Of a stretch of 64,000 bases of DNA, positions 38,701 through 51,761 are shown one piece after another (the stretch's first letter is position 1; each line of letters opens with the position of its first letter). Under the pieces are notes generated by a model, which did no database searches, was not told the origin of the DNA, and saw nothing but the letters and a program-made list of their open reading frames with translations. The stretch spans positions 157,048-221,047 of the forward strand of contig KB302699.1 of assembly GCA_000328365.1 (NCBI GenBank). The letters run 5' to 3'. The DNA comes from Capitella teleta (taxonomy: Eukaryota; Annelida; Polychaeta; Capitellidae). Position numbers and translations under genes: made by a program.

Positions 38701-41700
38701 ACATGAGCACAAGCACTAATATGAGGGTTGGCTAGCAATGGAATAGAATAAGGAAATGTTGCAATTACTCTGCACTTGTGATGTCATGCAAAACCGGAGC
38801 AGTCTCGTCAAACATAGTTCCGAGACGAACCATGCTTGCTGAAGCACGCATATCGGGTGATATAGCATTATAGACGAGGGTATTGGTCAGCGGGAAACTG
38901 GACACTGGGGTCAAGCCTATACATCATGGTCGCAGTGCCGTTATTTGAACTAATCAGTTTACTTATGATGGAACGACGCGACTATCTTGTGGCTCATCCT
39001 TCATCCTCGCCCAATATTGCGCCGCTTAGGGTGGTTGGCGAAATCGCAGCCCAGTTCGGTGCGAACCCCTTCACCGAGGCCGTCGCCGAGGCTGCTAAGT
39101 CCGCTATCTGCATATGCAAATAACGTTGACTTCGTCTGCACCCGAAATCATGGGTGTTACGTAAGACACTGATGCAAATAACTGTTTCTGTTCTGAGACG
39201 AGATCAGTTGGCTAATCAAAGCAGCGATGTCAGATGGCAACAACATATCGCTGCAATATGCCAAGTTGGCAACGGATTTACCCAACACCTTCACAAACAA
39301 ACGGTTCGATTCGGGACTTCTACCCACACCCTGCCAGTTGTTGACGACTGGATGCTGTCTATTCTTGGACGTGTGGGTGTTCGAAGTATAAATAAGCGCT
39401 CATTTCGTATCCTGGATGCACTTTAATTACATGCACTTGTGACAGTCGTTACTTCCCCAGGGCGTACATGGGTTATTTATAAGTTTCAATTTAATCACCA
39501 CATGAAGTACACTTTTAAATATAACCCATAGACTAGGCATCAGTCTGAATGCACCTGAATGGCGCCAGCGTTGTTATACCTCACAATGCCGCTGTTTTCA
39601 TGTGCATTATGCATATTATTGACTTCCTGACCTCACTCTAAGTTACTCACTCCCACAGACCACTGCAGATTGTGCATGTGTACATGTGTGTGAAGTGATC
39701 AATGGCCATTTTTTCCTTAAATTATGCATTATATTCTGTGTACGCATATATAACAATGAAGTTTACATTGAAGTTACTTCCACGTTGTTTACATAACTGG
39801 TAACATTCTAATGTGGTCGTTACACTCCTATAGCGTCTTTATACGTCAAACTTGGGACACTACTACTATGTTATATAGTTACATATGCCATAATCTATGT
39901 ACGAATCAGTTCCATGCAGCTAGGGATTGTCAACTGACACCTTTAATTTTGTTGCTAATGAGGCGTGATTCCACGCGCAGTCGCACACAAATGATGAAAG
40001 GATGGCGGGTGTAGGTGTATGATCAATCATGAAGCATCATACACACTGAAATGTGATACACTTTTGTTCAACAAAAGATTGTCAGCTCAAGGAAAGCAGT
40101 TCTCCGGGCACCATCAAAAGAAGCCAGCTCCTCCCCATCACTGCACCATTGATGATATTCAAGGAGCTGATGACAAAAGACGATCACCTGGCATTGTGGC
40201 CGGCACACAATTGATTCTGCCGCGACCGGAACCGGAAATGCATGAGCTGCGCATGTGTGTCGATCCGACACGTGGTCATGTTTGCACCCACTCCAAGTCC
40301 CCGTGTTGTTTTGTTTTTGTTTGTTTTTTGTTATTTTTTTCTTCAGATCACGTCAATGCTGTTCTTCGACAGGGATAACATCTTATGCGATCATTAAGAC
40401 GTGAAAATTACGCGCATATTGACGTGGTTGTGGCATAGAGGAAGAATGAGTTTTCCTTATTGGTCGCACACCGAATGTTGGCCAAACGATATCTGTGGCC
40501 ATTTTGTCGAGTGGCCTTGAGCATCGGTAAGCCAGGCAGGTCCGAATGTGAATAGAAGGCTATCTTAGCAAGTCCCCAAGGATGAGGATTTAATCCAGGA
40601 CGGATTCGAGGTTGGCTGAACTTTGGTCGCTGCAGTGTAGATAATTGTGCTTGTGGCGCTGCAGCGCTGACTCAACGGGACATCGTCGTCTTCGAGAGCA
40701 ATGAACTCTTTCATTTCGACACCAAAAAAACCTCGCGTAAAGAGTTCAGCTAATTGAGACCTGAATCCACCCGAGGGGAATTGAGGAAAGAAATGAGTGG
40801 GGTTCTTTTTATCACTGCACCTGATATTTTCACAGGCAGAAGGTTAGCGTCTTTTTAGGGTGGCGTGGTGAGCTACTGGGCCATCTCAAATGTGCTCAAG
40901 ATTGGGTTTGGATTGTGGCAAGCGAACATAATCCACGTTGTATTAATGATTCTTAACTGTGTATTCAGAACCAATTTGCTCCCTGAACCAAACTTATTTT
41001 CATTGTAATATTATTATTGTTGGTTTCTACTCGACGAACAAAACGATTCGCCATTGATAATTGAGAGAAATTTCGCCAACGAAATGGCGCCCAAACCTGA
41101 GGGTTGCGATGCGTTCGACTAATAAGGACAGCGTGACACTGCAGCCTATGCACAACAGAGGGCAGAGAGAACTTTGCAAGCCCAGCCCATGTACGGACGG
41201 GGTGACTAGGAAGAACCTCGTTTTCACAGAGAGCAAAACAAAGCATCGCATTGAACGGCGGGACTCGTGATTCGGGGAGCGATTTTCATTCATCGATTTC
41301 TGGCGGAAAGCGAGACTGGAATGAAGAAACGCTTAATGGGAAATAGTCGTCGCCTTCGCGCGATACCATTCCATTGACGGCGCTGCCATGACCTCTGTGA
41401 CCTCTGGCTGAGGTCATCCGCTGACGTTGATGAGAGGGGAGGGGAGGGCGGGGACCATCAATATTGTTTTCCCGCAGACATCGCGAATCACCCTTTTGAG
41501 AATTTCGCTAATCTCTTTGGTATTTATGTATAGATGTGAATCTTATCTAAGACTTACGAAATCTATTTTTAGAATACCAACAAAAAATATAAGATTTCAA
41601 CCAAGAAAAGAAATTCATTTATTCCATAATAATTATTATAATAGATTTATATAAAACAAAATATGAACTCGTGGAAAATAATAAGAAAAAAAAAACCCAC

Positions 41701-41862
41701 AATAACCCTCAATAATTCAAAAAAACAAAAACAAAATTACCTCAGTAAAAATTAATCTCCATAATTATTAAATTCCCCTTCTTTATCACAGAACTAAACC
41801 ATAATGGAACACCTTGCACACAGAAACCTCCACTGGAATGAAATCATTTCCCCTGAGAAATT

Positions 41863-44800
41863 TTATTTCCTAACATTCGAGAACCAAATTGTGCTCATTT
41901 GTCCAAGGAACGACTGATTCTGGTTGGGCATAGTGGGTGGGGGGCTGCCCGGAACTTGCATGCTGACCGATGCATTAGTCAGAGCCTGCGAAACGTAGAA
42001 GAGAATCATAGAAAAATCAGTTAAATCTGGTTAATTCTTTCTGAAGAAGTACAATTCCTGAATACCTATTTGAATCGTGAGAGATGGAAAAAAATAAAAT
42101 AAAAAATAATAATTGAATAACAGAGAATGCCATTGAGGAAAGAATTTCAGCTGCCAGTGTAATTGGAAATACCTTGGATTTAAGGGGTTGCACAGTCGAC
42201 GGAGCCGTGGGGCGATGAGGCGTGCTGTGGGAACTAATGGGGAGAAGAGGAAGGCGAGTCTGGCTGGAGGAGAGGAGGAGGATGTTGTGCTGCTCCTGCT
42301 GGCTTCCTCGACCAAGGCTCCTGGTGGAGGAGGTCATCGCAGCGTTGGACGGATGGCGATCCAACGCGGTTAAAGCTCCGTACAAAACCTGAGAATCAAT
42401 AAAGTGCGTTATGATTTGGCGCCAGAATTTTTTTTTAAGTGCGTTATGATTTTGTTGACCAACGGTGATCCGCGATTCGACTCACGTGGCATTTCTGCGT
42501 CTGTTGCTGTAAATGACCTTGAATGTAGGGTGCGAAAACGTCAAGGTCAAAAGGATCAACCAATGACTCGAATCCCTCGATGACTTCCTGACAGGCGACA
42601 CGATAAGAGCTAGTGGACTGCAAGATAATAGGTAACTCTGAATTGGGGTTTTAATGGTGGCAAAATATGATGTCTCAGTATTCTTTACGTAAAATTGAGC
42701 TGCGAAAAAAACAAATTTAAAAATAGAAAAAAAAAGAAGAATAAGGTTGAAGAGGAGAAGGAAATAGAAAACAACACCCTCCAAGTTCATAATGAGCATT
42801 TTACAGTCCCTGAACAACGATTACAGACACACACTTCTGCGCACTGATTTCCAGGAAAATGTATCTAAATCGGCTCCTTCCTTGGAAAGAAAAGAGGATT
42901 TTTCTTGTTTGTTTCTAGGAATAGTATATTAGTGGGTTATAGATACAATTATATTGGGTTGGGCGATATAACTTGATATAAATCTATGTACGAATAAGAC
43001 GTAGAAAAAAAAAAACTAATTTTGAAGAACCTAAAAATTGCTCAAAGATACATACAAATAAAAAGATGATTCCAAAGAATGGAGAAAAAAAGAAACCACA
43101 AAAAAAAACCAAAAAAACCCACAAAAGGTAAAGGGGCAGAAATAACTTTGGCAGATAGAACGTTCCAGAACTGAAAAATTTAGGGAGATCTAGATTCAAC
43201 CCAAATATACTTCACTTAGCATTTTAAAGGAAGACGATCGAGTGTAAATTTGAATGGGGTGGGTATCTTTGATTGCTAAAAATAAATGTTAAATTTACTT
43301 AGGAGAATCATGTATTCGTTTAAAAGGTATAATTTTGGTTATTGTCCCAAAACAATCTGCATTAATAAAAGCAACAATTGTAAGCTGAAAGCAAAGAAAA
43401 CTGGAATAACAGAGCAGAAAAAAAGATTCAGCCCAAAAAAAAAGCCCAAATGATCAGAGCACAGAAAATAAAACAAACTCAGATCGGTTTGACGTAACCA
43501 TGGAAATCCACAACAAATACAGTGTTACTCTTTTCGAGGAATAAAAATGTTCTCTCACCTCAATGTTTTCCCGATGAGGCAGAACCATGGTCAGGAAGCG
43601 GAAATCAAACAGAAGTTGCAGGGTCCTGGTTTGCGTGAGGGGAAGCGAGCTGGGGTCCTGTTCAGGTTCACTCAGTACGCGTTTGTACGCTTGTACAAGT
43701 CCCTCGCACAAATGCTCAGTCAATCCTTGCAAGTTAGCTCTAAAATTAATAGAATAAACAATAAACAACCAAAAGTTCAATAGTGAATTGATTTTGACTC
43801 AAAAGGGATGTAAAAATTAGGTTGATCAAAGAAATTAAATTAATTAGATTGATGCGCAGTACAGCTGAACCATATACAGTGCCAAGGGCAGCTAATCTCT
43901 TTGGGCTGAGGTCAAACTGAAGCTTTACCGGCTCAGGGAATGTCCTCCAATGCGATTGATTTCCTCGCACAAGTTGTACAGCAGCGATTGAACGTACCAT
44001 GATGCCTAAGAGAGACACACAAACATCAAGTGCTAAATTTGGCTGATGATCAATGCAAACGCCACGCCCCAAAAATCAACAGTCAAGTGAATCATGATTT
44101 TATTAACCGAGCAATGTGCTGAATCTGAACCGATTTTGTAACTAGGTCAAACTCGGACACATCCGTGACCCAAACAGAGCTCTGAAATTTGGCCTGAATT
44201 AAAATAGAGGAGGCAGCCATTGTAATGTTTGCAAATTTTCAGAGTAAACATCACAATAATAAACAGGATATGCATGGAGCATGAATAAGCATATTGATCA
44301 GCTTCCCACATGCAATTACAATGTGTAAGAAAGCTATTCGAGCCAAACACACAAACCGGACAAAATTATACACAAGCCTGCATTAACTGCCACTTGCATA
44401 AGACCACCACCGGTCTATAACAACCATTTTGGTCGTGTCCCGATGCGTTTACAACGTTTATAAGACGCTGTCTAACATGGCCTTCGACGACCGTATTTTG
44501 GACCCATAATGGAGTTTGACCGTGTGAGACGACCACAGCTCAGTGCACAAGCCATCTTTAGTTCAGGTCAAACATCTCCACAATCTCTCTACATCACAAA
44601 ACAATGGATAGCATAACACAGCACCGTACCTGCATTGGAACCCGAATAGTTGAGCTAACTTTCTCTCCTTCCTCTGTTTCCTCTTCAATGGAAATCTCAT
44701 TCCAACGCTGTAAATCATAAACCGCATTTAGCACAGAAACACGAGAGGGGAGTTAGCCACTGACCGTGCTGGATAGCATGAGCGCTTGACCACTGTTATC

Positions 44801-47800
44801 TGCAACCATGGCAGAGAACTGGGCAACCAGGCACTGTGAGGTGTGCCGACTCCAAACGCTGCCCAACCGTCATCATTATCATCATCATCATAATCAGAGC
44901 TCAAACAAACCTGAAAGCTTCGTTTGTGAAGTTCTGCAGAGCAGTTTTCGTTTGGATCCACTTTGGGTCCTCAGTTGAGGGAGACGGTCTCCTCAGGGAA
45001 GACTTCTTGTGAATTCTACTCAGCATAAAAATTCAATAAATACGATCCAAGATTACACAATCCCATCAGACCTGGCCTCTGGCTCATCCAGCGGTCTCAT
45101 GCATTGAGCAAAGTGAGGGCACAGTTCACAGACGGCGTTGGAGAAGCGGGCAAGCAGCAGGACCCTGCAAGGACATCGATTCAACCGATCTCAGATACGC
45201 TTCAACAAATTACCATAATAAGCAAATTCTCAGAGATGAGAAAAAATCTGAGAAATCATCAAGATCAGAAGCTAATTAAGATCAGAAGCTAATTAAGATC
45301 AGAATCTAATTAAGATCAGAAGCTAATTAGGGAGACGGTGCAAAATGCACAATTGAGAAATGCCGTTCAGAGCAACGGCCCTAATTGCATGAAAAGGCAA
45401 CGAGCATTCTGAATAAATCAATTTCCATTTGGATGGGAGTCATCACGTTGCACAAGAGAGACAATTATGACAGCAAAGGGAACGAGGAACGCGGGAACCA
45501 GGCTCCAATATTGACGCACAATTAATTCCCTCACCTGTCAATCATGATGCGGTTGCCAAGGGCAACGGGCCCTGTATCCAGTTGTTGCCGGGCGTCGTCC
45601 AATAGTTGAGTCAAGTGCTGAAGGAGTCTGCGAAATGAACAAGTTCATTAAGCCAATTAGTTAATTACCCGCGATCATAATCAATGAAAAATAAAATAGC
45701 AGAGCGCTCAACCATAATATTTGGTTTAGTATTGAATAGTGGAATACATTAGTCATCAAATGATTAACCAATTTGAAGCTTAGCCAACATAGTAATTTAA
45801 GATTCAGCAGTCGCTGAGTTGACTTGCATTGGGTCTGAGAGTATACTGTACAACCCTGATTTTAGGCCTTACGTACAGTGTACTGAATGAAACCAGCGCA
45901 TTGCATGAAATTTTACAAGTGTATAAACTTACTTTTATTGAACATTGTCGCTTATGTTTTGTCCTATTAGTATTAAGATCTCTGAACAATTGTTAATCAT
46001 TTGATTATTCATTTACTGTGAACAAACAACAGAAGCATTCTTCCAGCAAACAGAGTGACCCCAGAGAGTATAATTAATGATGCAAGAGTAAATTAATTTG
46101 GACATTTGGATTCGTTCCGCTCTTTGAATTTGAAGCTTATCAGCCAATATTCAAAAGTTCAAAGTTGAAGCTTTGCCTATAACTCATAAAAACAGTGAAG
46201 CCACTTGGAGAATGTTTAGCCCAAGGGCGGCGTAGGATTCGCTCAAAGAAATTAATTAGAAGCAAATTCAGGATGCAATTCCTATGCAACATGATCACGG
46301 TTCTCAAATTTAAGGATAGCTGCGTCATGTATGTGGCCTACATGCCACAAAAATGATCAAATTTCCTCCCGGGGCAAAGGTGGGTTGCAGGCGTACTTCA
46401 AGAGTATAATTTTTGGCTTGAAAAGAAAATCAAGAAATGTCACTCACTGAAGAATGCACTTCTCACACGACGCTTTGATGAAATCGTGCAAAACTTCTTT
46501 GTCTGCATATTTGTCAAATGGCTCATTGACCTCCTTCTGTACTCCAGAAACGGAGGAGAAGGAGGCAGACAGGGAAGAGGGAAGAGTCGAGCTGCTGCTC
46601 TCCTCGGAGGAAGGCTGCGTGTAATGGCAACTGTCATCCAGGACAACGTGAAGCTTATGATCTAACACACGGCACAAACTGAAAAAAATAGCAAATAATA
46701 ATTACACAGATACATGATCACAAATACCTCTGAATTGCAGGAGTGTAGGCTCTGGCCTTCATCATAAGCGCCCCGCCATCAGCGAGCGTTTTAGCGCCAA
46801 CCGGCACCCACGCCATGTTGGCAGGGATATCCTGATGACTCTCGGTCCAGATGTACGAGGAGAGATTGCGCTCCGAGTGCGCGACCTCCGACGAAGTTAA
46901 CTCGGTCAGAACGCGAGAAACTTGTGACGAGGACGCCGAGTAAGCGGCATCAACGTGACTCTGCAGGAGTTCCTGTGCTCGCTCCAGGAACAGCGCGCAC
47001 AGGAACTCCTGCCAGAGGAGCAGAGGTTGTTCCAGGAGACTGGCACAAACGGTCGACCAGGAAGACATCAGCTCTTCCTGGAAGGGAAATCTTTCAAAAC
47101 TGAATGACAATTCACTCGTAGCGTACACTACCTGAGAGAGAAGCAACCAGACTTCATCTCGGATGGCCGCCAATCCCTTGACGGTCGTGATGAAAGCCAA
47201 CAGTTTTCCCAAACCACTCTGCACATCAGAAGTGCATCTGTTAATCAAGAAATCTTAATTAGACCCCACGGATGGCAAAACAACCACAAAAGCGTACAAT
47301 TTCACCCAATTCTGGCAACTGGTGCATAATTCTGAGACCGGGATGGCTTTCGCTGCACCGTTTATGACCGGGCGGAATTCTGTCAATATATGTCATCAAC
47401 GATCGCAGATTGGATTCTTCACACCTGCTCACCTGTGATTTCAGTGGACAGGTATTTCCTGGATGTCGATGGAGGACCATCTCCTAAGATGACGTGTGCT
47501 GTGCTTTTTTGGGTCACCTGGTCCAGCAGGGTCATCAAGAGGTTATTGGGAACTGAAAAAAAAGAAGGTACAAACAAATGACTCTCAATGGCTCTCATTG
47601 AAAAGGAAAGTCATAAACAGTTAGTATCATGAATCATTAATCACCAGCATCTCTCCTCACCATCTTCATTGGAATCATCGCAGAAAAAGATGGCGTATAT
47701 CTGGTGAACGGTGGTCGCAATCATCCGTACAACATCAGAAACCTGCGACTTGATACTGACGGCTGATTGGTTGACTTGGAAGAGCTGTCGAACTGCATTC

Positions 47801-48837
47801 TGAAGGTCACAGAAGAGGTCACGAGGAGTTTATAAAGGACGAGATGACTCACTGTTCTGGCAGCGAGGAATTCTGAGAAGACTGCCCTCGGGTGACTGTC
47901 CTCAAGGAGAAGAATTGAGCAGAGGCATTCAGCCGTTATCTGCAATATGATTAATTATCAATGTTGTATTCTTAATAATTCATCCAAATAAAAACCTGGT
48001 TTGAAACACCAACATCATGAAGGCGATCGCGACACGTCTAGAGCCGCAAAGGAGAGATGGTTATCATAATTCATGAAGAGGCATTTAGTACCTGTAGAAT
48101 GGTAGTGCGGAAGTGACCAATAGCGGCCCACTGCCTAGCCAAAACAGGGAAATACGTCCCAATTTTGGCTGCTTGCTGAGAGTCACTTTGTAGAGAAGTG
48201 TTGATGTGCCGAGCTAAGAGGAAGAGTTGACTGGCCTGGAGGAAGGAGCAGTCCTCAAGGGCATGCCATATCTGTGGGTTGATCAGATTAAAGAGTATAT
48301 TGATGAAATTCAAGATCAACAACACCTTCTCAGGCATATCCAACAGAAGCTTGATTTGAACGGCAATTGAATAGAACTGATTCTTCCCCTGACGTCTGAA
48401 GTTGAAACATGAGCAGAGCAAAATGAGATTCAACATCAACGTACGTTGGGTTCTCTTTCTTAACACGCAAGCTCAGTCCACGGGCGGTCGGTTGAAATGA
48501 CTGCTTGAGATTGTTGCACATATCCTGCATCTTGACAACTGAGTCGTTGACATTCTCAGCGCTGTTCTTCATCTCTTTGATGGTGTCAGCTGCTTCTATG
48601 AGGTCCCTGTACCTCTCTCTTAATGGATACAAAACATGTGAGAAGTTTAGGAAGAGAGAGGAGAACCTACCCGACCATTTGACGAAGGTCCTCTTTCTTA
48701 CGCTCAATGTCCTGTCTGAAGGGGAATGATTATTGATTAATCGCATGGCTATGCTGTGCATTCTCTCACCTTGTTTTCTTCTCGATGTCACGGATTTCAT
48801 GAATGGTGTATTTCTCAAAGAGGACGGAAGACTCCAT
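41863..48837 (-). CDS. COG1: Conserved oligomeric Golgi complex subunit 1 (COG1), 23 exons
   Basis: Peripheral Golgi tethering subunit of the COG complex, needed for intra-Golgi retrograde transport and glycosylation. Splicing gives one clean frame of 961 residues (human about 980). Exons, 5' to 3': 48770-48837, 48671-48715, 48445-48618, 48326-48395, 48092-48271, 47996-48037, 47853-47939, 47661-47799, 47433-47552, 47298-47379, 47132-47237, 46728-47077, 46448-46678, 45535-45627, 45072-45164, 44911-45015, 44765-44858, 44630-44707, 43929-44005, 43559-43739, 42486-42617, 42173-42388, 41863-41985. All introns are GT-AG; phases agree at every joint. Family signatures: GERYRDLIEAADTI (38-51) in the N-terminal coiled coil, FYSIAVQIKLLLDMPEK, VKGLAAIRDEVWLLL, SWYVQSLLYNLCEEINRIGG, LVDPFDLDVFAPY near the C terminus. 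The ATG at 48837 may not be the true start: a strong acceptor lies just upstream (exon could begin at 48854), implying one more 5' exon. The stop codon lies within AATAAA. Confidence 0.95.
45261..45328. repeat. 17-bp tandem repeat, four copies, in COG1 intron
   Basis: Unit AAGATCAGAAGCTAATT repeated head to tail at 45261, 45278, 45295 and 45312. Only the third copy carries a substitution. It lies inside the 370-bp COG1 intron 45165-45534. Confidence 0.95.
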
Positions 48838-50743
48838 TTCTCTGCTTACAACGTCTAAGAGACAAAAAGAACAGAATTTTTCATTGAAAATTGTGAAGTT
48901 GGATAAGAATTCATTGATTGAAAAACACCCATTAGGAGTTACTGGAAGCTCGCAGCAAACTTTCCCTTTGTTCGCGATAATCCTTGATCACACAATCAAA
49001 ATTTGCGATACACTATTCTGGCTTTGATAGCCATTTATATCACTCAACCTGAATCGCAAAATCTGATCTGTTTAACAATACAGAATCCAAAATTGCATGA
49101 TTAATTGATGACTGGAGAACAGGAAATTTCTGCGGACTGCAAATTTTGTGGTTTTATGGCTCAGCCTCAGGCCTGTCATCAATCATGACATGTACCATAA
49201 GATGATGAGAGAACTTGTTTCCTCTTCTTTTCTTTTCTTCTTGATTAACTCCATAAGGTTGAGCGACTCAGTTGAATCTGATCAAGTGACCAGGTAACGG
49301 TGCTAATGTAGAAACGCCAGCGTTTCTGTTTTGCCAGTTGTCACTCTGGTCAATATAAGATTATAGCCCTATTATCGCTCAGGAAACATCCAAGGCGAGT
49401 AAACAACTTGTACGTAGACAACATAGATTCCAATGTGGATTTAAAATATTGAAACATATGTCAATCGTATAAAGAGATATAGCAACCAAGATTAAATGGT
49501 GAATTAATAATCGAATTGGAAACAATTTTACTTCTGACGTGGTCTGTCATTTTTGTTGTTCGTATCCGCAAACCAGCTGTACAGAAATTTATTTCGAAAT
49601 CAATGCAGATCTTAGTTCCATTGAGTCTAGTAAGCACCTTCTTTCAACGAACCCCTTTCTTTCCGACACCAACAGGGTCTCTCCTATGATCAACCTGCAT
49701 TTAAAAAATTATTTCTATATCGACACTGCCAAGTTCTTTTTTAAATTGGTTGACAACTTCCATAGGCGTCAATGAGAATAGAAGCATGAAATGCTTGCTC
49801 GCAGGATCATTCAAATTAAGGTATCCTAAGGTTAGGCGATATGATAATTGCTGTCTGTAGCGTGCAGCAGCACCGAATTCGGCAAACAAGGCAGTGTTGA
49901 GATGGCCCAACACAAGATTAAGATATTTTGATGCTTATCAGTCCTCTGTGTTGATAATTAAACGACGTACGCTCCCGTCCGGCATTCAAAATAGAGGTTT
50001 CATCACACGATTTGATTGCTGATTTGCTGCCCTTCCCGATATCTCTTTAATGCTTTGAATTACGCAGTCTACTTTATTCAGCTTTGCGACCAGAGGAAAT
50101 ATATATTCCTTATAACAATTATACCTATCCTGCTAGCAGCGATATTGCATCAAAATTACTCAGACCCTGGAGCTGTGGATAAGATATCACAACAGCTGGT
50201 TGTTTACAACGGTGGCGAGCTAGCAGCAAGCTGACAGCCAAATCGGCTGACTAGCTGTTGTACTAGTTAGTGGCTGGCTGAGTAACTTGCGGTGGCTCAA
50301 AACCATATATCGAAACACACCGGTTTGTAAAATGTTAATTTTTTAGAGGAACCTCTGAAAGCTAGAACTGATTATATAACAGCATAAAGTAGAATACTAT
50401 AGTGTAATATGGAATAAAAGAAAAAAATATATAATTATATCATGTATGCAAAGCAAACATGTGTAAATGGTTGAAATTTAAAAAGTAATGTGAACCCAGA
50501 CAACATTCACGTGTCATTGTGATACCTTTATCATGAAACAGAAGTAACTCAAAAAGGAAATGATACATATGCTTCATTTATTTGCAACTTTCTATTGTTT
50601 GTTTAAAGAATTATTGCACCAGATTAAAAATATTATAAAATCGAAATTTTTATTTTTTATAATATTTTATTGTTAATAACAATAAACAGACGAAGGGAAA
50701 TAACATAACATAGAAGACTTCAAAATACACACAATGAAACCAG

Positions 50744-51573
50744 TATACAGAGTGGTCCAAATGTAGTGTATCTACTCCATGTTAGAGATTTCAAAGCTTA
50801 CAATGGCACTGCGCTTCTCTAATAAAGTGTTACAAAACAGGTTGCTCTCATGATCAAGTAGGCCTTGCAGTGCATAATAATAGAATGCATCGTACATTGT
50901 AATTTGACTGTCTGGATGGTGGAGGTGTTGGCAATCAATTGTATTATGTCGCCAAACAGCTCTGACTTTTTCAGCACTTTTTGTTCGAGAATAATGTTGT
51001 TACAATCCAAAAGTGTTATTCTGTCGTTATTCTGGTACGTAGCATATCGCATAAATAATGTAACAACCTACTTAAGAAATAAGAAAAATGAAAATGATAA
51101 AACAAAGCAAAGTAAAATACTCACTAAAATCAATGTTTATAGCAGAAAAGTAAAATGCAGTGCAGCGAGCAGCAAACGGCAGAAAACGCGTGCGAAATAT
51201 TTTTTGGTGACAGTCGTTTAAATTGTACTCATTATTAATTATCTTCGTGCATCCAATACTATTCTTCTTAAATTACTATTGTAGGATGAAAGAAATATAT
51301 TCTATTGTTTCTGAGTGCTGTTGTTGGGGTTGTAGCACTAATATTTAACTTCTAAAATAAAACAAAACAGATAATTTGTACTGCAACGCCACACAACAGA
51401 TGCCATTCCACAATACTGGTTCAGGGTTCAGCCTGATTATGCGCACAGAGAAACTCTTAGCGATGACATACCACTCGTATTTAAATGTTCCCCCCTCATT
51501 CAAAATCAACTGTTTATTCTATTTCTTCAGATAAATAGATGCAGAGTAGACTACATTTGACCCACTCTGTATA
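50744..51573. mobile_element. Non-autonomous TA-flanked DNA transposon (Tc1/mariner-like MITE)
   Basis: The left end TACAGAGTGGTCCAAATGTA (50746) reappears inverted at the right end as ACTACATTTGACCCACTCTG/TA (51550-51571). The terminal inverted repeats are about 22-30 bp with a few mismatches. Both outer edges show TA, the target duplication of Tc1/mariner elements. The interior, about 830 bp, contains only short frames (the longest on plus is 118 codons) with no transposase resemblance. It is therefore best read as a non-autonomous or eroded copy. Family placement rests on the ends only. Confidence 0.65.
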
Positions 51574-51761
51574 ATTTAGAAATTTCTTGTCACATGACAA
51601 TTGGGCGAGACATCGTCCAAAGTCTTGTGGAGCGTTTTTTATGCAAAGCGTGTCTGGGGCCTGTTTTTCTTTCAACTTCAACTTGGACCGTGACGTCACG
51701 TTCCAAACATCATTCATCATTCATACCCACTGGATAAGGAGGTCACAACCGAGAACCTGGA

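Larger units (their letters stand above)
22801..41862. other. Gene desert, mosaic half with GC-richer islands
   Basis: About 19 kb between the AT-rich desert and the COG1 3' end. GC- and CpG-richer islands (roughly 22.9-24.1, 26.1-27.5, 29.7-30.3, 35.0-35.7, 36.9-38.5 and 41.0-41.4 kb) alternate with AT-rich DNA. The longest open frames inside the islands (23119-23577 and 27066-27545, both minus) show no family resemblance, domain pattern or splice context, and I treat them as chance. Two promoter-like motif clusters are listed separately. A 50-N gap lies at 32706-32755. Confidence 0.55.

Noticed and set aside
49701-49913. 70-codon minus-strand frame upstream of COG1, considered as its first exon
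   Set aside because: It ends in a stop rather than a donor in a compatible phase and has no COG1-like N-terminal sequence.
50819-51221. Short frames (77 and 118 codons) inside the inverted-repeat element, considered as transposase remnants
   Set aside because: No DDE-type or helix-turn-helix pattern is visible; insufficient for a coding call.
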